Shown here: piece after piece, positions 1 to 9,189 of the stretch
Layout: each line of letters starts with the position of its first letter
How positions within the stretch are numbered: position 1 is the first letter of the stretch
Source: Nitrospirota bacterium
GTDB lineage: Bacteria > Nitrospirota > Leptospirillia > Leptospirillales > Leptospirillaceae
Reading direction: 5' to 3'
Length of the DNA: 33,435 nt
NCBI GenBank assembly: GCA_023481175.1
Contig: JAMCWM010000025.1
Coordinates: forward strand, 1 to 33,435
Program-made: the position numbers and the translations under genes
The notes under the pieces: model-generated
What the model was told of the DNA's origin: nothing
The model's input: the letters and a program-made list of their open reading frames with translations, nothing else
Database searches by the model: none

Positions 1-240
1 CGGGCTGTTGTGAGGACGGGCAAGAAGATCGGCACCTATGTCGGACGGGTGGCTGTCCGGGCTTCGGGGAGTTTCAACCTCCAAACCGGATCGGGACTGG
101 TTCAGGGGATTCCCCACACGGTCTGCCGGCTTCTTCAGAGAGCCGACGGCTACGGGTATTCATTGGTAACGACCAACAGAAAGGAGAGCGCATTCCTCCC
201 CGCCGTGAATGGCGAGGTTTCCAATGCGCGCAGAGGATGA
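1..240 (+). CDS. iscB: IscB-type RRXRR/HNH nuclease, C-terminal end (partial, runs off left edge)
   Basis: The frame is open to the first base and ends at TGA 238-240, so only the last 79 residues are present. They contain GKKIGTYVGRVAVRASGSFN, then VQGI, a Cys, and QRADGYGYS. I recognise this block as the C-terminal target-motif-interacting part of IscB proteins, the transposon-borne ancestors of Cas9 that use an omega (HEARO) RNA to direct DNA cleavage. The RuvC and HNH motifs would lie upstream and cannot be checked. The GTG at 10-12 is internal rather than a start. The stop overlaps the arsD start (ATGA), so the element ends hard against the arsenic genes. Family assignment is from memory of the conserved tail; whether the full protein is intact is unknown. 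Confidence 0.7.
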   Translation, partial: RAVVRTGKKIGTYVGRVAVRASGSFNLQTGSGLVQGIPHTVCRLLQRADGYGYSLVTTNRKESAFLPAVNGEVSNARRG

Positions 241-848
241 CGACGATTCAGGTTTTTGACCCGGCCCTGTGCTGCGCCAGCGGCGTTTGCGGTGTGTCGG
301 TGGATCAGGAGCTGGTCCGGTTTTCCGCCGACGTGGAGGCCATCCGGAAGAAGGGGGGGACGGTCGAGCGCTTCAATCTCTCCCAGGAACCGCTTCGTTT
401 TGTCCAGACCGCTCTTGTGGCGGAGATTCTCGAAAGAGAGGGGGAAAAGGCTCTTCCGATCGTCCTGTCGGGGGCAAGAATCCTCGCGAAGGGCCATTAT
501 CCCTCCCGGGAGGAGATGGAGCGGGAGTTGGGACTTTCTCCGGCCCCCTCCCATTTTACGGCGGCAGTGGCGGAGCTGGTGGCGATCGGAGCCGCCGTGT
601 CGGCCCGTTGCGACTCTTGCTTCCGGCTTCACCGCGACCGTGCGATCGCCCTCGGGGTCAGCGCCGAGGAGATCGCCGAGGCCGTGAGGCTCGCCAAAAA
701 GGTCCGGACGACCGCGGATGAAAAATTCGATCGGGTGGCAGAAGGGATTTTTGATGGCCGGTCCACCGGGACTCCTCTTCCCGTGGTCCAGACCTCCGGA
801 GACGAAGGCTTGCGCCCCCCTTCCGAGGGCAAGACAACCTGCTGCTAA
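237..848 (+). CDS. arsD: ArsD arsenic metallochaperone fused to an AhpD/CMD-like thiol domain
   Basis: This 203-residue protein is much longer than ordinary ArsD (about 120). Residues 1-100 are ArsD: MTTIQVFDPALCC with Cys12, Cys13 and Cys18, the As(III)/Sb(III) ligands that hand metalloid to ArsA. Residues about 105-172 look like an AhpD/carboxymuconolactone decarboxylase domain with Glu113, Cys125, Cys128 and His132. This spacing equals the E-x11-C-x2-C-x3-H relay of AhpD. The protein ends in a Cys-Cys pair (202-203), like the C-terminal pairs of ArsD. The ATG at 237 overlaps the upstream stop by four bases; AGAGG lies directly against it, so translation may depend on coupling. arsA follows after 17 bp. 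The fusion suggests a chaperone with its own redox centre; that role is an inference. Confidence 0.88.
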   Translation: MTTIQVFDPALCCASGVCGVSVDQELVRFSADVEAIRKKGGTVERFNLSQEPLRFVQTALVAEILEREGEKALPIVLSGARILAKGHYPSREEMERELGLSPAPSHFTAAVAELVAIGAAVSARCDSCFRLHRDRAIALGVSAEEIAEAVRLAKKVRTTADEKFDRVAEGIFDGRSTGTPLPVVQTSGDEGLRPPSEGKTTCC

Positions 849-865
849 CGGGAGAGGAGATCTTC

Positions 866-2671
866 ATGAAGTTCCTTGAAAATGCTCCCTCTTATATTTT
901 TTTTACGGGAAAAGGAGGAGTCGGCAAGACCTCGATCGCCTGCGCCTCCGCCGTCTTGCTTGCCCGATCGGGAAAAAAGGTGCTGATTGTCAGCACCGAC
1001 CCGGCCTCCAACATCGGACAGGTCTTCGGGGTTTCCATCGGCCACAGGACGGTGCTCGTCCCCGCAGTTCCGGGCCTCTCGGCCCTCGAGATCGATCCCC
1101 GGGAGGCGGCCGCCCTCTACCGGGAAAGGGTCATCGGCCCCGTCCGGGGCAAGCTTCCCGAATCGGTCGTGAACAGAATTTCCGAACAGCTCTCGGGCGC
1201 CTGCACCACTGAAATCGCGGCCTTCGACTCCTTTACGGAGCTCCTTGTGAGGGAGCAGATCCGATCGGAGTACGACCATGTCCTCTTCGACACGGCGCCC
1301 ACCGGCCACACGATCCGTCTCCTTTCTCTTCCGGGCGCCTGGAGCCGATTTCTGGAGGAGGGCAAGGGCGACGCCTCCTGCCTCGGCCCTCTGGCGGGGC
1401 TGGAGAGACAGCGGGATCAGTACCGGCAGGCGGTAGCGACGCTGTCGGACCCCGCCCTGACGCGTCTCGTCCTGGTCGCCCGGCTCCAGGGGTCCACCCT
1501 GTCCGAAGTCACAGGGACCCGGGAGGAGCTCCGGAGGATCGGGATCGACAATCTGGCCCTGGTATTAAACGGCGTCTTTCCCCCGGAGGCCACGGAGGGA
1601 GATCCCCTGGCAGAGGCGATCGTTCTTCGGGAACGCCGGGCATTGGAAGAGCTTCCGGAGAATCTCCGGGATCTCCCCCGGGACATGCTTCCCCTCCGTC
1701 CCGAAAACATGGTGGGCCTTCCGGCCCTGGAAAATCTCCTGGAACCCTTGGCCTCCGGCCGGCCAGATATCCCGCAGGAACCATCCAGTGTTCCCCTGCC
1801 GCCTCTCTCCGCCCTCGTGGACGGGATCGTCTCCTCCGGGCCGGCTTTGGTGATGCTGATGGGCAAGGGAGGGACCGGGAAGACGACCCTGGCCGCCGCC
1901 ATCGCGCTCGCCATCGCCGCAAGGGGCCTTCCGGTTCATCTGACGACCACCGACCCGGCGGCCCACCTCGAATCCACGCTGTCGGGGACCTATCCGGGGC
2001 TCGTCGTGAGCCGGATCGACCCCCGCGTTGAGACAGCCCGCTATCGCGACCGGGTGCTGGAGAGTCGGGGAAAGAGCCTCGATGCCGAGGGACGGGCCCT
2101 TCTCGAAGAGGACCTGCGCTCACCCTGCACGGAAGAGGTGGCGGTCTTCCAGGCCTTCTCGCGGGTCGTCCGGGAGTCGGAGCGATCCTTCGTCGTGGTC
2201 GATACCGCCCCGACCGGCCACACCTTGCTTCTCCTCGACGCGGTCGGCGCCTACCATTCCGAGGTTGTCCGGCATATGGGAAGGGACGAGGAAACGGTCC
2301 GGACGCCCTTGGCGGATCTCCGGAATCCCTGGCGGAGCCGGGTTTTGATCGTCACTCTGGGGGAACCGACCCCCGTTATGGAGGCCGGGGAACTCGCCTC
2401 CGAGCTCCGGCGTGCCGGGATCGAGCCCTGGGGATGGGTGGTCAATGCCAGCGTCGCGGCGGCCCGTCCGACCTCCTCCCTTCTCCGGTCCCGGGCCAGG
2501 AAGGAGGAAGCGGAGATCCGGAAGGTTCTGGAGGGACATGCGGCCCGGGTCGCGGTGGTTCCACTCCTGGAGCGGGAACCTGTGGGAGTCCGCGAATTGT
2601 TCGGGCTTTTGCGAAAGACGGGAGGTCTCCGGGAAGAGGGACGGGAGGAGGACTTGTTTCCTGAAGGCTGA
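866..2671 (+). CDS. arsA: ArsA, two-domain arsenite pump ATPase
   Basis: This 601-residue protein has the classic duplicated ArsA fold. Half A1 carries the deviant P-loop GKGGVGKTS (15-23) and DTAPTGHT (142-149); half A2 carries GKGGTGKTT (333-341) and a second DTAPTGHT (446-453). The three metalloid-binding cysteines known from E. coli ArsA are present at 113 (ACTTE), 172 (SCLG) and 421 (PCTEE). The family energises export of As(III)/Sb(III) through ArsB or Acr3. The start is set by GGAGAGGAGA 8-9 bases upstream of ATG 866. It lies 17 bp after arsD, so the two form an operon. No arsB or acr3 pump gene is in the window; it may lie to the left of the IscB element or elsewhere. Confidence 0.95.
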   Translation: MKFLENAPSYIFFTGKGGVGKTSIACASAVLLARSGKKVLIVSTDPASNIGQVFGVSIGHRTVLVPAVPGLSALEIDPREAAALYRERVIGPVRGKLPESVVNRISEQLSGACTTEIAAFDSFTELLVREQIRSEYDHVLFDTAPTGHTIRLLSLPGAWSRFLEEGKGDASCLGPLAGLERQRDQYRQAVATLSDPALTRLVLVARLQGSTLSEVTGTREELRRIGIDNLALVLNGVFPPEATEGDPLAEAIVLRERRALEELPENLRDLPRDMLPLRPENMVGLPALENLLEPLASGRPDIPQEPSSVPLPPLSALVDGIVSSGPALVMLMGKGGTGKTTLAAAIALAIAARGLPVHLTTTDPAAHLESTLSGTYPGLVVSRIDPRVETARYRDRVLESRGKSLDAEGRALLEEDLRSPCTEEVAVFQAFSRVVRESERSFVVVDTAPTGHTLLLLDAVGAYHSEVVRHMGRDEETVRTPLADLRNPWRSRVLIVTLGEPTPVMEAGELASELRRAGIEPWGWVVNASVAAARPTSSLLRSRARKEEAEIRKVLEGHAARVAVVPLLEREPVGVRELFGLLRKTGGLREEGREEDLFPEG

Positions 2672-2723
2672 AGCGGTGGAAAGGTGGTAATATATAAGGA
2701 CCAACCTGAAAAAAGGAGGAGCC

Positions 2724-3110
2724 GTGTCTGAGAAGAAATCCGGTCCCGACCCCCGGACGGAAAAACGCATTCTCGGGATTTTAGAGGCCCTGTCGTCCGG
2801 GATCCGTCTCGAGATCTTTCGGCTTCTCGTGACGCACGAACCCTCCGGTCTCGTGGCCGGAGAGATCTCCGGGACCGTCGGGATCCCCCCGACCAATCTC
2901 TCCTTCCATCTGAAGGCCATGACCCAGGCGGGACTCCTTTCGGTCACGCCCGAGGGGCGCTTTCTGCGCTATCGGGCCAGAATCGGAGGCGTCGAGGAGG
3001 TCATCGCCTACCTGACGGAGAACTGCTGCAAACATTCCGGAGGAGGCCCGCCCCCGGAAGACTGTCTTTCTCCTCCCCCTCCGAAGGGGCGGAAGAAGGG
3101 CGCCTGCTGA
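2724..3110 (+). CDS. arsR: ArsR/SmtB-family arsenic-responsive repressor
   Basis: This 128-residue winged-helix protein is typical of ArsR. The recognition region is PTNLSFHLKAMTQAGLL (about 56-72), followed by a wing. It lacks the ELCVCDL metal site of E. coli ArsR. It has instead a C-terminal Cys101-Cys102 pair plus Cys114 and Cys128, recalling the Acidithiobacillus-type As(III) site. The GTG start at 2724 is fixed by AAAGGAGGA a few bases upstream. The 52-bp gap after arsA holds an AT-rich patch, TAATATATAAGG at 2688-2699, that could be a -10 or operator, but no matching -35 is visible, so arsR may be the third gene of the operon. Its position last in the operon is less common than first. 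Confidence 0.92.
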   Translation: MSEKKSGPDPRTEKRILGILEALSSGIRLEIFRLLVTHEPSGLVAGEISGTVGIPPTNLSFHLKAMTQAGLLSVTPEGRFLRYRARIGGVEEVIAYLTENCCKHSGGGPPPEDCLSPPPPKGRKKGAC

Positions 3111-3125
3111 GCAGGACTTCCGCCC
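3087..3125. terminator. Hairpin between convergent arsR and pgi
   Basis: GGGCGGAAG (3087-3095) pairs perfectly with CTTCCGCCC (3117-3125). An inner palindrome, CCTGCTGAGCAGG (3103-3115), spans the arsR stop. It sits exactly where arsR (plus) and pgi (minus) converge, so a shared terminator is likely. There is no clean T-run on either side. Confidence 0.45.
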
Positions 3126-3126
3126 G

Positions 3127-4788
3127 TCAGCCCCTTCCCTTTTCCTCTCCTCCTTCGCGCATGGTCCGGTAGCGCCGGATCAGCGCCGAGGTGCTGGTGT
3201 CGTGGGGAGGTCCGTCCGTCTTCTTTCCGGAAAGCTCCTCGATGATCCGGACCGCCATCACCTTCCCGAGCTCCACCCCCCACTGGTCGAAGGAGTCGAT
3301 CCCCCAGACGATCCCCTGCGTAAAGACGCTGTGCTCGTAAAGGGCCACCAGCGCCCCGAGGGTCCGGGGGGAAAGGGTCTCCGCCAGGATGGTGTTGCTC
3401 GGGCGGTTTCCCTCGAAGGTCCGGTGGGGGACCTGGAATTCGGGAACGCCGGAGGACCTGACCTCGTCCGCCGTCTTTCCGAAGGCCAGGGCTTCCCCCT
3501 GGGCGAAGAGGTTGGCCATCAGGATGTCGTGATGGGGGCCCAGGGGGGTTCGGGGACGGGCGAAGCCGATGAAGTCGATGGGGATCAGCCGGGTTCCCTG
3601 GTGGATGAGCTGGTAGAAAGAGTGCTGGCCGTTGGTTCCCGGCTCTCCCCAGTAAATGGGACCGGTGGTGGTGTCGACGGGGGAGCCGTCGATCCGGACA
3701 TGCTTTCCGTTCGACTCCATGGTGAGCTGCTGGAGGTAGGCCGGGAATCGCTTGAGATACTGGTCGTAAGGCAGGACCGCGACGGTCTGGGCTCCGAGGA
3801 AGTTGGTGTACCAGACCACGAGGAGGCCCATGAGCGCCGGGAGATTCGCTTCGAGCGGCGTGATGCGGAAGTGTTCGTCCATCGCATGGAACCCCGCGAG
3901 CATCTCCCGGAAGTTTTCGGGTCCGATGGCGATCATCGTGGAGAGCCCGATGGCCGAGTCCATCGAATAGCGGCCCCCGACCCAGTCCCAGAAGCCGAAC
4001 ATGTTGCCGGTGTCGATCCCGAACTTCCGGACTTCGTCGGCATTGGTGGAGACGGCCACGAAGTGGTGCTTCACCGCGTCCGGGGATTCGAGGCGGGCCA
4101 GGAGCCATTCCCGGGCCGTCCGGGCGTTGGTCATGGTCTCGAGCGTCGTGAAGGTCTTGGATGAGACGATAAACAGGGTCTCTTCGGGATCGAGGTCGCG
4201 GGTGGCCTCGACGAAATCGGTTCCGTCGATGTTCGAGACGAAGCGGAAGGTCCGGCTCCGGTCGGAGAAGGAGCGGAGGGCTTCGTAGGCCATGACCGGC
4301 CCGAGATCCGACCCTCCGATTCCGATATTGACGACGTTCCTGACGGGTTTCCCCGTGGCCCCCCTGAAGGTGCCGTCCCGGACCCGGCGGGAGAAGTCCT
4401 CCATGCGGTCCAGGACGGCGTGGACCTCCCGGACCACGTCCGTTCCGTCCACGACCAGCGTCCGGTCCCGCGGCATGCGGAGGGCGACATGGAGGACGGC
4501 CCGGTTTTCCGTCCGGTTGATGTGCTCTCCCCGAAACATCGTTTCGATATGGTCGGTGAGATGGCATTGCCGGGCGAGCTCGACCAAAAGATCCAAAATG
4601 TCTTTTGTGATGAGATTCTTCGAATAGTCGAGGAAGAGACCCCCTCCCTCGGCCGAGAGACGCCATGCCCGGTCGGGGTCTTCCGCGAAGAGGCTCCGGA
4701 GCGAGCGTCGTTCGATCTCCCGGGAGTGAACTGCCAGGGCTTTCCATGCGGGAAGTTCGGTCACGCGAACGGGATCGGGGCGGGTCAT
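3127..4788 (-). CDS. pgi: Glucose-6-phosphate isomerase
   Basis: This 553-residue protein interconverts glucose-6-phosphate and fructose-6-phosphate in the cytoplasm. Family signatures are [18 protein letters not shown], the phosphate-binding [25 protein letters not shown], the active-site Glu in [20 protein letters not shown] and DQWGVELGK. The length matches bacterial and eukaryotic type PGI (about 550). ATG 4788 is chosen because AAGGAGT lies just upstream and it overlaps the upstream phosphatase stop by ATGA. The frame stays open far upstream, but that part is antisense noise or belongs to the neighbour. It forms a coupled operon with the phosphatase and lies opposite GH15 and pfkB genes that act on the same sugar-phosphate pool. 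Confidence 0.96.
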   Translation of the reverse strand: MTRPDPVRVTELPAWKALAVHSREIERRSLRSLFAEDPDRAWRLSAEGGGLFLDYSKNLITKDILDLLVELARQCHLTDHIETMFRGEHINRTENRAVLHVALRMPRDRTLVVDGTDVVREVHAVLDRMEDFSRRVRDGTFRGATGKPVRNVVNIGIGGSDLGPVMAYEALRSFSDRSRTFRFVSNIDGTDFVEATRDLDPEETLFIVSSKTFTTLETMTNARTAREWLLARLESPDAVKHHFVAVSTNADEVRKFGIDTGNMFGFWDWVGGRYSMDSAIGLSTMIAIGPENFREMLAGFHAMDEHFRITPLEANLPALMGLLVVWYTNFLGAQTVAVLPYDQYLKRFPAYLQQLTMESNGKHVRIDGSPVDTTTGPIYWGEPGTNGQHSFYQLIHQGTRLIPIDFIGFARPRTPLGPHHDILMANLFAQGEALAFGKTADEVRSSGVPEFQVPHRTFEGNRPSNTILAETLSPRTLGALVALYEHSVFTQGIVWGIDSFDQWGVELGKVMAVRIIEELSGKKTDGPPHDTSTSALIRRYRTMREGGEEKGRG

Positions 4789-5396
4789 GCGGGACTCCTT
4801 TGGCTTCGGAAATTGTTGTCGGGGATCTCGTCGACAGGCTTCCGGTTCAAGGCGAGGAGGGCGGGCCAGGAGTGCTCGTTTCCCAGGATGGTGAGCGAGC
4901 AGGTTTCGATGGCAAAGTGCCGGGCGCTGTCCGAAGGGAGGCGAAGCCAGTTGGCGACGAGAACCCGGAGAAGATGGCCATGGGCGAAGAGGAGGGCGTC
5001 TTCTCCGTTTTCCTCGAGCCTTCCAAGAACCCGCCGGACGCGCCGGGTCACATCCTCCAGGGATTCGCCCCGGGGGGCTCCGTCCCGGAAGAGATCCCAG
5101 CCGGGACTGTCCCGGCAGATCTCGAGGGTGGTCCGTCCCTCGTAGAGCCCATAGTCCCACTCCGCCAGATCGGGGTCGAGGCGCAGGCATTCTCCGAAGC
5201 CCGCAAGCTCGGCGGTCCGGCGGGCCCTTGAAAGGGGGCTCGACAGAACGATCCGGGGGGCAAGGGAGTGGAGAAGGGGGGCCAGGTGCCTCGCCTCGGC
5301 CTCTCCCCGGGGGGTGAGGGGCAGGTCGGTCCGCCCGGTGTGACGGCCGGAGACCGACCATTCGGTGGCGCCGTGACGGACCAGAAAGACGTGCAT
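4785..5396 (-). CDS. Histidine phosphatase (phosphoglycerate mutase-like)
   Basis: This 203-residue branch-1 histidine phosphatase has the N-terminal LVRHGATEW motif with the phospho-accepting His. It also has the second-His motif [10 protein letters not shown] and the acid region [10 protein letters not shown]. It could be a cofactor-dependent phosphoglycerate mutase, a sugar-phosphate phosphatase or a cobalamin-type phosphatase; the short length without the mutase lid favours a phosphatase. The start at 5396 has AAGGAGTG upstream. Its TGA overlaps the pgi ATG by four bases, so the two are translationally coupled. The substrate cannot be told from sequence, but the pgi, GH15 and pfkB context argues for a sugar phosphate or glycolytic role. 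Confidence 0.88.
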   Translation of the reverse strand: MHVFLVRHGATEWSVSGRHTGRTDLPLTPRGEAEARHLAPLLHSLAPRIVLSSPLSRARRTAELAGFGECLRLDPDLAEWDYGLYEGRTTLEICRDSPGWDLFRDGAPRGESLEDVTRRVRRVLGRLEENGEDALLFAHGHLLRVLVANWLRLPSDSARHFAIETCSLTILGNEHSWPALLALNRKPVDEIPDNNFRSQRSPA

Positions 5397-5436
5397 GGAC
5401 ACTCCTTGGGTCGGAGGGAAGGATCGAATGTTTTCG

Positions 5437-5466
5437 AGGATAGCAGAAAAGCCGAAGGGGCAACAA
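5437..5466 (-). promoter_or_regulatory. Possible sigma-70 promoter for phosphatase-pgi operon
   Basis: On the minus strand TTGTTG (5461-5466) is followed after 18 bases by TATCCT (5437-5442), about 40 bp upstream of the phosphatase start. Both boxes are partial matches, so this is tentative. Confidence 0.33.
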
Positions 5467-5603
5467 GGAGAACGGAACTGGAAATAACCGGAAGAGGCTG
5501 AAAGAATCTTCCGGAACCTTTGGTTGTGCCCTCCTGTCTCCCGTGGGAGAATGCAAAGGCCGGAAGGCGCGCAGGACAATGGCGTCGGAGAAAGGAGGAG
5601 GGC

Positions 5604-7952
5604 GTGAGAGCACCGAAAGCACCGTATTCGCGGCCGGTCTGGAGTTCCGCCAGAAAGGACATGGTGGGAGGCTCCCTGGGACCGTCCCGGATCTGGTTCA
5701 CCCTGGCGGGAGGGATCCTGACCGAGGTCTATTCCCCCCGGATCGACATCCCGCAGATCCGGGACCTGGGATTCATTGTGGCCGACGACCGGGGATTCTG
5801 GTCGGAGGTCCGGGCCAACGGCCGCTACGAGATGACTCTGGCCGGAGAGGGCATTCCTGCCGTCGAGATCACCCACGAACACGAGCGGTTCCGTCTCAAG
5901 CTCAAAATCGTGGCCTCCCCCAGCCGGGACGTGGTTCTGGTGGATTACCGCCTCTCGGGGGAATCGGGCCTTCGTCTCTACCCCCTGCTTTCGGCCCGCC
6001 TCGGGGGAGAGGCCCTGGACAACAGCGCCCTGTGTGCCCCCTGGCGCGGACGGAGGGTCCTGGCGGCCTTCCAGGGGCCCTTCGCCCTCTCTCTGGCGGG
6101 TATGCGTTCCGACGGAGGGGATCTTTTTCTCCGGTCGTCCTGCGGCGAGATCGGAGAAAGCGACGGCTGGCAGGACTTCCACAAGAACGGGCGGATGGCG
6201 TGGAAATACGAGGAGGCCGGTCCCGGCGAGGTCGCCCTCATGGCGGAGGCCTCCTCTTCCGGAACCCTGGCCCTGGCCTTTTCGAGCAGCTGGGAGGCCG
6301 CCTCGACGCTCGCCTTCTCCGCCCTCATGGAAGGCTTCGGGCGCCAGTGGGAGGAGCAGGTGGCCCTGTGGAAGACATGGCAGGAGAGCCTCCGCCTTCC
6401 TTCGGGGCTTCCGGAGACCCTCGCGCGGATGTACCGGACCTCGGCCATGGTCCTCCGGGTCCACGAGGACAAGAGCTTTCCCGGGGCGCTGATCGCCAGC
6501 CTCTCCATCCCGTGGGGGGAGGCCTCCGACAGCCGGGGAGGCTACCATCTGGTCTGGAGCCGGGACCTCTCCGAGAGCGCCGGCGCCTTTCTGGCCATGG
6601 GAGACACCGGAACCGTCCACAGGATCCTGTCGTATCTCATGGCCACGCAGCAGGAAGACGGACACTGGCTCCAGAACCAGTGGCTCGGGGGGAAGCCCTA
6701 CTGGCAGGGGCTCCAGCTCGACGAAGCGGCCTTCCCCGTCCTCCTGGCCGCAGCCCTCGAGAGCTACGGACCTCTTTCGGCCGAAGGTCTCCGCACCATG
6801 GTGGAACGGGCTCTCCGCTTCATCATCCGTCAAGGTCCGGTGACCGGCCAGGACCGCTGGGAGGAGGATCCCGGAGTCAATCTCTTCACCCTGGCCGTTT
6901 CGATCGCGGCCCTGGTGGACGGGGCGGGATTTCTCGACCCCGGGGAGCGGGAGATCGCCTACTGGATCGCCGATACCTGGAATGCCCGGATCGAGCGCTG
7001 GAGCTGGTCCGGAAAGACCGCCCTTGCGGAGAAGCTCGGAACGTCGGGATACTATCTCCGGGCCGTTCCGGAAGGGGTCCTGGAGGACGCCGCGGCGAAG
7101 GGGCTTCCCCTTCTCATAAAGAACAGGTGCCACGATCCGGGGTTGGCGGCCTGCGACCAGGTCAGCACCGACTTTCTCCAGCTGGTCCGGTACGGCCTGC
7201 GGTCGCTCTCCGACCCGTGGGTCCGGGAGTCGCTCCGGGCGGTCGACGCCCTTTTGCGCCAGGAGACTCCGGCCGGCCCCGCCTGGTATCGCTACAACGG
7301 CGACGGATACGGAGAACACGCGAACGGGGATCCCTTCGACGGGACGGGTCGAGGGAGGCTCTGGCCGCTCCTGGTCGGCGAAAGAGGCCATGCGGTCCTG
7401 GAGGGAGGAGAGAGCCCGCTTCCCTACCTCCGGTCGATGGCCCTGATGGCCGGCCCGGGAGGCCTCATTCCCGAGCAGGTCTGGGATACGGTCCCGGTTC
7501 CGGAGAGGGATCTCTGGCCGGGGAGGCCGACGGGGTCGGCGATGCCCCTGGTCTGGGCCCACGCCGAGTTTGTCAAGCTGGCCGTGAGCCACGGGAGAAA
7601 GGCTCCCGTCGACCGGCCGAGGGGGACCTGGGAGCGCTACGGAGGGCAGCGGCCCAGGATCTCCTGGGTTCTCTGGCGGCACCGCCACAAGGTCCGGATC
7701 CTTCCGGAGGGACAGGAACTCCGCTTCGTCTTCGAAGGCAAAGCCCTGGTCCACTGGGCCGTGGACGGATGGGAGTTTCCCTCCGACACACCCTCCCGGC
7801 CCCTGGGGCTGGGATTCGAGGGGGCTGTCCTGCCGGTGACGAATCTCAGGACGGGCCAGCGGATCCTTTTTACCTTCTTCTGGCCGGAGGTGGAGCGATG
7901 GGAGGGGGTGGACTACTCCGTGGAGGTCGTCGGACCGGAGGAGGTCGAATAG
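5604..7952 (+). CDS. GH15-family glucoamylase-like glycoside hydrolase
   Basis: This 782-residue protein resembles bacterial and archaeal glucoamylases and glucodextranases. The N-terminal beta-sandwich begins [19 protein letters not shown]. The (alpha/alpha)6 catalytic domain has VWSRDLSES, the general-acid region DRWEEDPG (Glu420/421) and the general-base region IPEQVWD (Glu624). The family releases glucose from non-reducing ends of alpha-glucans. No signal peptide is visible, so it likely works in the cytoplasm on glycogen-derived or other alpha-glucosides. The GTG start at 5604 is chosen for the strong AAAGGAGGAGGG just upstream; the frame extends to 5520 without a good ribosome binding site. 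It is divergent from pgi and followed by a PfkB kinase, suggesting release and use of stored glucose. Confidence 0.9.
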   Translation: MRAPKAPYSRPVWSSARKDMVGGSLGPSRIWFTLAGGILTEVYSPRIDIPQIRDLGFIVADDRGFWSEVRANGRYEMTLAGEGIPAVEITHEHERFRLKLKIVASPSRDVVLVDYRLSGESGLRLYPLLSARLGGEALDNSALCAPWRGRRVLAAFQGPFALSLAGMRSDGGDLFLRSSCGEIGESDGWQDFHKNGRMAWKYEEAGPGEVALMAEASSSGTLALAFSSSWEAASTLAFSALMEGFGRQWEEQVALWKTWQESLRLPSGLPETLARMYRTSAMVLRVHEDKSFPGALIASLSIPWGEASDSRGGYHLVWSRDLSESAGAFLAMGDTGTVHRILSYLMATQQEDGHWLQNQWLGGKPYWQGLQLDEAAFPVLLAAALESYGPLSAEGLRTMVERALRFIIRQGPVTGQDRWEEDPGVNLFTLAVSIAALVDGAGFLDPGEREIAYWIADTWNARIERWSWSGKTALAEKLGTSGYYLRAVPEGVLEDAAAKGLPLLIKNRCHDPGLAACDQVSTDFLQLVRYGLRSLSDPWVRESLRAVDALLRQETPAGPAWYRYNGDGYGEHANGDPFDGTGRGRLWPLLVGERGHAVLEGGESPLPYLRSMALMAGPGGLIPEQVWDTVPVPERDLWPGRPTGSAMPLVWAHAEFVKLAVSHGRKAPVDRPRGTWERYGGQRPRISWVLWRHRHKVRILPEGQELRFVFEGKALVHWAVDGWEFPSDTPSRPLGLGFEGAVLPVTNLRTGQRILFTFFWPEVERWEGVDYSVEVVGPEEVE

Positions 7953-7988
7953 GGGGGCTCCGGACGCCCTGCGGAAGACTCCCCCGAG

Positions 7989-8019
7989 CTGGCATCTTCC
8001 GGGGCCGCTCCTGTATAGT
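7989..8019 (+). promoter_or_regulatory. Possible promoter for pfkB-family gene
   Basis: TATAGT (8014-8019) is a 5/6 match to a -10 box. CTGGCA (7989-7994) is a 4/6 -35 at a long 19-bp spacing. The site lies about 60 bp upstream of the kinase start. Confidence 0.35.
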
Positions 8020-8079
8020 GAGTCAGGGAGGCCTCCTGATCCGCAGGAGACTTTGTCCACGCCGGCCGGGGGAAGGGGC

Positions 8080-9033
8080 ATGAACGGTCCATCCGCACCT
8101 GATCGTCCGATTGCGACCCTGACGCTCAATCCTGCCGTTGACGTCTCCTACGAGGTATCCTGTCTCGTCTCCGATCAGAAGAGCCATGCCACCGCGACCC
8201 GCACCGATCCCGGAGGAAACGGGATCAACGTGGGCCGGGCCCTCCGGGTGCTGGGGGTTCCGGCAGGAAATTACACCCTCATGGCAGGATCGTCCGGGGT
8301 TCTCCTTGAGACTCTCCTGGAGGACCAGATCGATCACGTCGTCTGCGAAAAGGTGGCCGGAGAGACCCGGATCAACGCCACCATTCTCCAGGCCGACCCG
8401 CCGGCCCAGTACGAGGTGACGGGAATCGGCCCCTTCGTGTCTCCGGAGGTTCTGGCAAAGATCCTGAAACAGTTCCTTGACCATGTGGGCGGCGGGTACG
8501 GGGTTCTTTCGGGATCGGTGCCTCCGGGCGTCCCCTCCGACATCTACGGATCCATGGTCCGGCGCGTCCGCGAATGCGGGGGCTTCGCCGTCGTGGACGC
8601 GCACGGAGATCTTCTCCGTCAATCTCTTGTCCATCGTCCCTTCCTGATCAAGCCCAACCGCTACGAGCTGTCCCTGCTTCTGGGAAAGGACGTTCCCCGG
8701 ATCGAGGATGTGGCGGAGGAGGCCCGGATCCTCGTGAACCAGGGCATCCGCTACGTCTGCGTCTCCCTCGGGGCCGAGGGGGCCATTCTTTCGGGGACCG
8801 AAGGAAGCTTCCTGGCCAAGTCCCCTCCGGTGACCGTCCGGTGCACGGTCGGTTCGGGGGATTCCATGGTGGCGGGTCTCATTGCGTCCCTTTCCCGGGG
8901 AGAATCCGCCGGGGAAGCCCTGCGGCTTGCGGTGGCCTGCGGGAGCGGGACCGCCGCCCAGCCGGGCACGGCCATCTTCACGGCCGACCAGATCCGGGAG
9001 CTCCTGCCCCGGACCTCCGTCACCCCCCTGTGA
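8080..9033 (+). CDS. PfkB-family sugar kinase (1- or 6-phosphofructokinase-like)
   Basis: This 317-residue protein is in the PfkB/ribokinase superfamily subgroup with FruK, PfkB and LacC. It starts TLTLNPAVDVSYEV, has the Gly-rich sugar-binding GGNGINVGRAL and ends with the catalytic anion-hole motif VGSGDSMVAG containing the base Asp. The likely reaction is ATP-dependent phosphorylation of fructose-6-phosphate or fructose-1-phosphate. ATG 8080 is chosen, with GGGGGAAGGGG upstream; a TTG at 8053 is in frame but its purine tract is too close. Next to pgi and GH15 it plausibly completes glucan-to-fructose-bisphosphate flow. The exact phospho-acceptor cannot be read from sequence. Confidence 0.9.
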   Translation: MNGPSAPDRPIATLTLNPAVDVSYEVSCLVSDQKSHATATRTDPGGNGINVGRALRVLGVPAGNYTLMAGSSGVLLETLLEDQIDHVVCEKVAGETRINATILQADPPAQYEVTGIGPFVSPEVLAKILKQFLDHVGGGYGVLSGSVPPGVPSDIYGSMVRRVRECGGFAVVDAHGDLLRQSLVHRPFLIKPNRYELSLLLGKDVPRIEDVAEEARILVNQGIRYVCVSLGAEGAILSGTEGSFLAKSPPVTVRCTVGSGDSMVAGLIASLSRGESAGEALRLAVACGSGTAAQPGTAIFTADQIRELLPRTSVTPL

Positions 9034-9093
9034 TCGAGGTCCCGGTGCACGGCCGATCCTCCGGAGCTTCCCTGCCGCAGGAGGGAGGCCGGG

Positions 9094-9122
9094 TCGGCAG
9101 GAGACGAGGGATATGCGATAAT
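9094..9122 (+). promoter_or_regulatory. Promoter with extended -10 for the HDOD operon
   Basis: TCGGCA (9094-9099, 4/6) is followed after exactly 17 bp by GATAAT (9117-9122, 5/6), preceded by TGC, an extended -10 element. It would give a leader of about 60 nt before the start at 9190. Confidence 0.5.
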
Positions 9123-9189
9123 GGTCCTCGGCCGGCTCCCCGGCAAAGACCCGACCGAGACTCCCGATTCGACTGGAGGGGGATTCCCG

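Noticed and set aside
4785-8129. 1114-codon open frame on the minus strand through the GH15 gene
   Set aside because: Only its last 203 codons (the histidine phosphatase) have family motifs and a ribosome binding site; the rest is antisense to GH15 in GC-rich DNA.
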